DNA of 64,000 bases, from assembly GCF_040362765.1 (NCBI RefSeq), contig NZ_BAABWK010000002.1, forward strand, positions 620,001 through 684,000, given 5' to 3'. This DNA is from Pyruvatibacter sp. HU-CL02332. Lineage in GTDB: Bacteria > Pseudomonadota > Alphaproteobacteria > CGMCC-115125. Shown here one piece after another: positions 59,673-64,000 of this stretch; position 1 is the first letter of the stretch, and each line of letters begins with the position of its first letter. The translations under genes were made by a program, and so were the position numbers. The notes beneath the pieces are model-generated. The model saw nothing but the letters and a program-made list of their open reading frames with translations, did not search any database and was not told the origin of the DNA.

Positions 59673-59717
59673 AGCCGCCGGCCGATCCACGTGACAGGAT
59701 CGACCGGCGGCTTTTTT
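59673..59717 (+). terminator. Intrinsic terminator downstream of the hybrid kinase
   Basis: AGCCGCCGG (59673-59681) pairs with CCGGCGGCT (59704-59712), and CGATCC with GGATCG inside it, with one mismatch, followed by six T (59712-59717). It lies 157 bp beyond the kinase stop. No gene is visible between 59516 and 59672. Confidence 0.85.
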
Positions 59718-59813
59718 GCGGCTGAACATTGATGGGCATCGGAAGCGTTACCGCTGACAGGAGGTTGACGCTCCCTAGTTCCACCCACTGTCCGACCGCA
59801 GAACCGTGTGTTG

Positions 59814-59841
59814 CCCCTGCTTCACTTGCATGAAGCAGGGG
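59814..59841 (-). terminator. Perfect hairpin beyond the MCP gene
   Basis: CCCCTGCTTCA (59814-59824) and TGAAGCAGGGG (59831-59841) form an 11-bp perfect stem with a six-base loop, 17 bp beyond the MCP stop. No T tract follows, so termination is plausible but not typical; RNA protection is another option. Confidence 0.55.
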
Positions 59842-59857
59842 CTGGTTGTCCGTTGAG

Positions 59858-62185
59858 CTACGCTGCGCGCACTTCCACAAGGAACTCATCAACAGCCTTC
59901 TTCAGTACTTCAGACTGTTCCGAGAGACTTGAGGCTGCCTCGCTGAGCGATTGCGCGGCCGTGCCGTTCTCTTCGCTCACCTGCTTGACCTCGACGATGT
60001 TCTTGGAAATCTCGGCCGACCCGGCAGCGGCTTGCTGCACACTGCTCGAAATCTCGTTGGTGGCGGCGTTCTGCTCTTCCACCGCGGAGGCAATTGCCGT
60101 CGAGACTTCGCTCAGGCGACCATTGATTTCCTGAACACCGGTGATGCTGCGGACAGCGTCTCCGGTTATCTCCTGGAGTTGCTCAATATGTCCACGGATG
60201 TCATCCGTGGCTTTCGAGGTCTGCTCAGCAAGCGCCTTGACCTCATTTGCCACAACCGCAAAACCCTTACCCGCTTCACCGGCACGAGCAGACTCGATCG
60301 TGGCGTTTAGAGCGAGGAGATTGGTCTGAGACGCGATGTCAGTAATCAGACCGATGATTTCACCAATCTGCTCACTGGCCGCAGAAAGCGACTTAAGTGA
60401 CTCCACCGACGTGTTGGTCTCTGTCACCGCAGAGTCGGCAACCTTCGACACTTCCACCACACGCTCCGAGATTTCACGGATAGAAGCTGTGAGCTCTTCT
60501 GTGGCGGTTGCAACAGTCTGTACATTGGTTGAGCTTTCTTCAGCCGCAGCGGCGGTTGCAGAAATGCGGTCAGCTGATGATTCCACACTGTTCAACAGCT
60601 GACTAGCGGTTGCCTCGGCCTCAGTCGACCCGGCAGCCACATTCTGGGCGATAGAGCCGACACTTGCTTCGAAGGATTCGGCCAGGCGAACCATGCCCGT
60701 TACGATGCTCCAAGAGAGCATGGGGCCGATATACTTGCCGTTGCGGTCCCTAATGGCAGAGACGCGCAGATCAAGCACTTCGTTGCCTAGCGAAATCTTC
60801 GCACGGTGCGGCAGGTTGTCGGGGTTTGAAAGAACCCGACGCTGCATTTCCGGCTGCTTGTGGAAGATATCGATTGACTGGCCGACGATGTCTTTGGGAT
60901 CAATCGGCAGAAGCGCAGCTAGTGGTTTCAGGCTCTCAAAGGTTTGCTTGTTTGCGTAGGTAACCTTGAAGTCATCTTCGGGATCCGCTGTCATGATCGC
61001 AATTGGCGTTTCATCTACAACGTTCTTCAGGAAAAACGCTTCAGCAACCGGCTTCTGCAAGGCAACGACCGTTCGCATCATCGCGCCGATCTCATCTTTG
61101 CGATCAGTTCCAACGACAGCGAAGTCCGTTTCGCCATCCGCAAGCTTGCCCAAGTAGGTCACGGCATTAGTGACTGGCTTGGTAACCAACCGGGCGACGA
61201 AGAACGCCGCGACTGCACCAGTGGCCAATGCCAGGACGAGGACAAAAATTGTGGAAATTTCCGTGCTGACCACATGTTCTTCGGCCAGAGCGGATGCCTT
61301 GCTCTGATACTCCGAAATGGCACTGCGCTGCTCAGCAACAATTGCGCTGATTTCAGGTCCAACCACATCGAGGGTGGAAGAGTAGATTTCATTGCGTGTG
61401 GAAACAAAGGTCGCGGCTTCGGCAAATACCTTTCCGGCGTCAGCAACCTGGCCTGCGAGGACGGAGACCGGGCGTGCGGCACTGCTGCCGCGCACTTCGC
61501 GGCCCAGCTTCGAGAGCCCTTCTGAAGCCTTGCCGAATTCCGAGGAGGCCGTCTTGGCATCAGCGCTTTCACCCGTCCGCCGGAACCGCTCCTTGGCGGC
61601 AATGGCGCGGCTGAAATGCGACTGGGCGACAGAGGCTGTGATCAGGGCCTGGCTCTGGCCAGAGGCGCCCAGCTGCGTTTCGACCTCTTCGAAACCGGTC
61701 CATCCAGCGGCCACGTGGCCCGCAAGGTCAACCGTCATCAGCCTTGAGATGGTACCCTGTGATGTCACCACATTCTGAAAGCCAGCCTTGTAGGTTTCCG
61801 TCAGGCTAATGATTTGGTCGAGGCGCTTGAGATCGTCTGCTGCCGTGAAAGCTGCCTTGGCCTGGCCCTCAACTGCGACAAGCTCCTCTAGGCTTGCGAT
61901 GGCCGTCTGGGCCTTTGCCACATCTGCGGTGTTTCGGAACTGATAGGCCGCCATGCGCGCCTTCAGAATATCTTCCTGGATAACCGAGATCAGGTCACTT
62001 TCATGAGCCGTATGGCGGAACTCATTGAAGTCATTTCCGATGCTCTGTGCGCCGAAGAACGCAAATCCGCCCATAAAGGCTGCCAGCAGTAAAACGGCGC
62101 CAAACCCGCCGTAAATTTTTGCAGAGAGGCCCAGCGTAAAACCGCCGTCCGCCGCTGTGCCAATGCTCTTAAATTTACCCAACAT
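59858..62185 (-). CDS. Methyl-accepting chemotaxis protein with helical sensor and PAS-like domain
   Basis: This is a membrane chemoreceptor. I choose the ATG at 62185 because GGGGGAT lies just upstream, giving 775 residues. A first membrane segment (about 22-45) is followed by an all-helical periplasmic sensor of about 240 residues (of HBM-like type), a second segment (about 305-328, [21 protein letters not shown]) and a HAMP linker. A PAS-like module follows (about 385-490, [22 protein letters not shown]). The MCP signalling domain ends it, with the hairpin tip [16 protein letters not shown]. The C-terminus lacks an NWETF-type tail. No che genes are nearby. Confidence 0.93.
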   Translation of the reverse strand: MLGKFKSIGTAADGGFTLGLSAKIYGGFGAVLLLAAFMGGFAFFGAQSIGNDFNEFRHTAHESDLISVIQEDILKARMAAYQFRNTADVAKAQTAIASLEELVAVEGQAKAAFTAADDLKRLDQIISLTETYKAGFQNVVTSQGTISRLMTVDLAGHVAAGWTGFEEVETQLGASGQSQALITASVAQSHFSRAIAAKERFRRTGESADAKTASSEFGKASEGLSKLGREVRGSSAARPVSVLAGQVADAGKVFAEAATFVSTRNEIYSSTLDVVGPEISAIVAEQRSAISEYQSKASALAEEHVVSTEISTIFVLVLALATGAVAAFFVARLVTKPVTNAVTYLGKLADGETDFAVVGTDRKDEIGAMMRTVVALQKPVAEAFFLKNVVDETPIAIMTADPEDDFKVTYANKQTFESLKPLAALLPIDPKDIVGQSIDIFHKQPEMQRRVLSNPDNLPHRAKISLGNEVLDLRVSAIRDRNGKYIGPMLSWSIVTGMVRLAESFEASVGSIAQNVAAGSTEAEATASQLLNSVESSADRISATAAAAEESSTNVQTVATATEELTASIREISERVVEVSKVADSAVTETNTSVESLKSLSAASEQIGEIIGLITDIASQTNLLALNATIESARAGEAGKGFAVVANEVKALAEQTSKATDDIRGHIEQLQEITGDAVRSITGVQEINGRLSEVSTAIASAVEEQNAATNEISSSVQQAAAGSAEISKNIVEVKQVSEENGTAAQSLSEAASSLSEQSEVLKKAVDEFLVEVRAA

Positions 62186-62526
62186 GGTATCCCCCATTAA
62201 TCGGCATTCAAAAATAGAATGTGATTAAATATGAAGCGACTTACATAAAATTCGGTTAACGGGTTTTGGGCCGTTTGGGCAGCTGTCGCGGGCACAGAGC
62301 CGGTGACACGTTGAAACCAAAAAACCATGGTTTTGCCTAGCGTAAAGGATACAGACAGGCGGAAAGACCGCCAAACAGGCGACGCTCACCCAAAAAGACA
62401 CCGGGCAACACACGTTCAATTAACGCGCTGTTAAGAACGCCGATCCTACAAATGTTATTGTCTAATATAATTAGCCGCAGCGGGCGCGAAAGCGCTTGGC
62501 GTCTTTGACACTTGAGGGGAACTGTC
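62186..62526. promoter_or_regulatory. Divergent MCP / small-protein intergenic region
   Basis: This 341-bp AT-rich region separates the MCP gene from the small-protein gene. It contains a perfect 14-bp palindrome AAAACCATGGTTTT (62321-62334), a CtrA-type box (62420-62434, see its entry) and a TATAAT hexamer (62466-62471) placed as a -10 for the plus-strand gene, 56 bp before its start codon. No matching -35 is clear, which fits an activator-dependent promoter. Confidence 0.55.
62420..62434. promoter_or_regulatory. CtrA-type binding box (TTAA-N7-TTAA)
   Basis: TTAA (62420-62423), seven bases, and TTAA (62431-62434) match the full CtrA site exactly. The site is also nearly symmetric (TTAAC/GTTAA) inside a GTTC/GAAC frame (62414-62438). 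It lies about 30 bp before the TATAAT. CtrA controls motility and chemotaxis genes in many Alphaproteobacteria, which fits the MCP next to it. Confidence 0.65.
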
Positions 62527-62751
62527 ATGATAGATCAGGCCACCATTCAGACTCTGTTGGAAGAAGCGGATCGCGTTGCCGAAAAGGCGATTGCATTCGG
62601 ACCCTGCGATGACATCAGGCCAGTGGATGTCCGCCATGCCCTTGACGACATCGTCAAGACCCTGCCCAACAAGTCGGAGCAGTTGGCGCTTCTCTCGCAT
62701 ATCTCGGAACTTGTCGCGTTCAGGCGGGCACTCAATAGGGCCACAGCCTGA
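62527..62751 (+). CDS. Small protein of unknown function
   Basis: This 74-residue protein starts MIDQATIQTLLEEADRVAEK behind a GAGGGGA ribosome-binding site (62514-62520). It is soluble, mostly helical, with no cysteine pattern beyond one CDD. I do not recognise a family. It lies 64 bp before a second small gene in the same direction, and both starts share a similar sequence around the start codon (ACTGTCATG and TCTGTCATG). The CtrA-type box upstream suggests cell-cycle or motility control. Confidence 0.65.
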   Translation: MIDQATIQTLLEEADRVAEKAIAFGPCDDIRPVDVRHALDDIVKTLPNKSEQLALLSHISELVAFRRALNRATA

Positions 62752-62815
62752 GTGCTGTTGCACAGCGGTCACGCAAACGACCCGCGCTTTCTACCTGTTC
62801 GAGGAAAACTCTGTC

Positions 62816-63019
62816 ATGTCTAACGTGGTACGTCTCAACCGGACGCATTCACCCGCCGTCCGCCCCACTGGTACCGATGCGGTGACTGATGCCGTCGTGC
62901 CGATGGAGCTTCTTCAACAGCTAAAGGTCCTGTCGAAGAGACTGGTCAACGAAATGGAAGCTCTGAGCGACGTCCTTGTCGAGGAACGCGATGCCGCGTC
63001 CAAAGACGACGCGTGCTAG
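62816..63019 (+). CDS. Small protein of unknown function
   Basis: This 67-residue protein starts MSNVVRLNRTHSPAV behind GAGGAAA. The C-terminal half is a predicted amphipathic helix (VVPMELLQQLKVLSKRLVNEMEALSDVLVEERDA) rich in leucine and charged residues, as in small coiled-coil adaptors. No family is recognised. Its stop overlaps the end of the convergent MarR gene by 4 bp. It is likely co-transcribed with the 74-residue gene upstream. Confidence 0.6.
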   Translation: MSNVVRLNRTHSPAVRPTGTDAVTDAVVPMELLQQLKVLSKRLVNEMEALSDVLVEERDAASKDDAC

Positions 63020-63504
63020 TCAAACATTTCAGAGTCGGTCACGATGAGGGCTGTGAGCCCGGCTACCAAGCCATCAAACTGGTCCCGGTCAAGCGTCAAC
63101 AGCAGTTCGGCCACTGATGCTGCGGGATCTGACTTGAGCAGTTTACGCCCAGCATCGGTGACAACAACCTCACAGCGGCGCCGATCTTCCGGGGGGCGTT
63201 CATAGGCCACCAGGTCCCGTTGCCGCAGGCGAGAGATAGTTTGCGATGCGCTTGAGGGAGACACTCGAAAAAACTCGGCGAATTCCCCAATCGTATTGCG
63301 GGCAGAAGCATCTGCAAAGAACCGCAGCGCCAACCATTGAGTACTGGTCAAGTCGGTGCCGTCACTCTTCTGAGCCAACAGCCGCGCTGCCACTTCCATA
63401 AGATCGACGGCCGCAAGCGCGGCACGGCGATCACGCACGGCCCGCGTTGATGCTTTGGTGTGCACACCGTTGCGGATCGTTCGTTCCGTACGGGCAACGT
63501 CCAT
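63016..63504 (-). CDS. MarR family transcriptional regulator
   Basis: This 162-residue protein starts MDVARTERTIRNG behind GGAGGG. The winged helix is clear: LTSTQWLALRFFADAS, TIGEFAEFFRVSPSSASQTISRLRQRDLVAYERPPEDRRRCEVVVTDAG-type block with the conserved DRR wing. Helices at both ends form the dimer domain. Its target is not evident; MarR regulators often control the neighbouring divergent gene, which here would be outside the window. Confidence 0.92.
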   Translation of the reverse strand: MDVARTERTIRNGVHTKASTRAVRDRRAALAAVDLMEVAARLLAQKSDGTDLTSTQWLALRFFADASARNTIGEFAEFFRVSPSSASQTISRLRQRDLVAYERPPEDRRRCEVVVTDAGRKLLKSDPAASVAELLLTLDRDQFDGLVAGLTALIVTDSEMFD

Positions 63505-64000
63505 ATGAAGCACCCTCCAAATTCAGGTGAGCCGGAGTACCGACGACTGGCGCAGTTCCGGGTGGTCACACAAACCGGTATGCCCAAATTGGAAACAGAG
63601 CATGACCAAGTAACTTAACAAAGTGAACAATCTACTAACACATACTGTGCGGAGCTAGCGCCTAAATGACCGGGCCATTCTTTTTGCCCGGAGACACATC
63701 GCGTCTCCTGTAAATCCGTCCTCTGGAACACAGGTTAAGCGCGATTCTATATAATTGATACAACTTTTGATTGTATCGACGTGTAAGCGCTTCCCAAGAC
63801 ATAGGTCAACCCTTGCCACGAGCGTCAGACCAGCTACTCTGACTCAGAGTCATATTTTGGAACACCAGAAAACAGCCTAGGTGGAAGACACTAATTTGAT
63901 GTCGTTTTGTTAATTCAATAATGTAATATTTTACATTAGAATCACTTCGTCGAGGGTCAATTGCTGGCTAGTAAGCCGGTAGCGCTAGGGACTTGAAGAT
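63505..64000. promoter_or_regulatory. AT-rich non-coding end with three inverted repeats
   Basis: No gene is supported in these 496 bp. Three inverted repeats stand out: GATACAA/TTGTATC (63757-63763 and 63771-63777), TGACTC-A-GAGTCA (63840-63852, which holds two GANTC sites) and TAATGTAA-TATT-TTACATTA (63919-63938). A CCGGGC/GCCCGG pair lies at 63670-63691. The last 120 bp are strongly AT-rich, as in the control region of a horizontally acquired or highly regulated gene beyond the window. Confidence 0.5.

Noticed and set aside
51165-64000. Direct repeat of the tRNA-Gln 3' end as an island attachment site
   Set aside because: I searched by eye for the T-arm/acceptor sequence downstream and found no second copy within the window.

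Overview
The window is a gene-dense stretch of an alphaproteobacterial chromosome. Support for this comes from the order lptF-lptG-lptD-surA-pdxA-rsmA, the order fabD-fabG-acpP-fabF-mltG-yicC-gmk, the order rpsF-rpsR-DUF2232-rplI, and GANTC (CcrM-type) and TTAA-N7-TTAA (CtrA-type) motifs in regulatory regions. Genus cannot be fixed from sequence alone; a marine Parvibaculales/Rhizobiales-like organism is a reasonable guess. GC content looks moderate to high, with frequent TTG and GTG starts (gmk, fabD, pdxA, alr, mlaE, purF, cvpA and a TPR gene).

1-51 kb is core genome. Purine synthesis recurs: purM (partial), purN, purF, guaA and guaB. Envelope biogenesis is strongly represented: lptF/lptG/lptD, surA, mlaE/mlaF, a yfgM-like gene with bamB and der, mltG, and the fatty-acid cluster. 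Translation and replication genes include rpsF, rpsR, rplI, rsmA, rlmE, an RsmB-like methylase, holC, dnaB and radA. Cofactor and wall precursor genes include pdxA, panB and alr. Two adjacent alcohol dehydrogenases (iron and zinc types), a GFA-domain gene set between fabD and fabG, a YjhX-like gene in front of rpsF, two tandem paralogous membrane proteins and a few small envelope proteins interrupt this core.

A tRNA-Gln(CTG) gene at 51.17 kb marks a clear change. From there to about 59.5 kb the content is accessory: a LysR regulator divergent from a pirin + YcaC-like hydrolase pair with a perfect palindrome between them, a decayed IS3-family transposase, an AraC-type regulator, an exported isochorismatase-family protein, an exported YHS-domain protein and a GAF hybrid histidine kinase. 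The last part (59.8-64 kb) holds a large methyl-accepting chemotaxis protein, two small proteins behind a perfect CtrA-type box, a MarR regulator, and an AT-rich end with three inverted repeats whose gene lies outside the window.

No CRISPR array, prophage or complete mobile element is visible. The most unusual non-coding feature is the region in front of dnaB: seven GANTC sites in 173 bp, a 15-bp repeat and three DnaA-box-like sequences. I found no convincing new multi-gene defence or biosynthetic system. The best candidates for new biology are the dnaB control region, the CtrA-box/MCP/small-protein locus and the orphan YjhX-like gene at the ribosomal operon.
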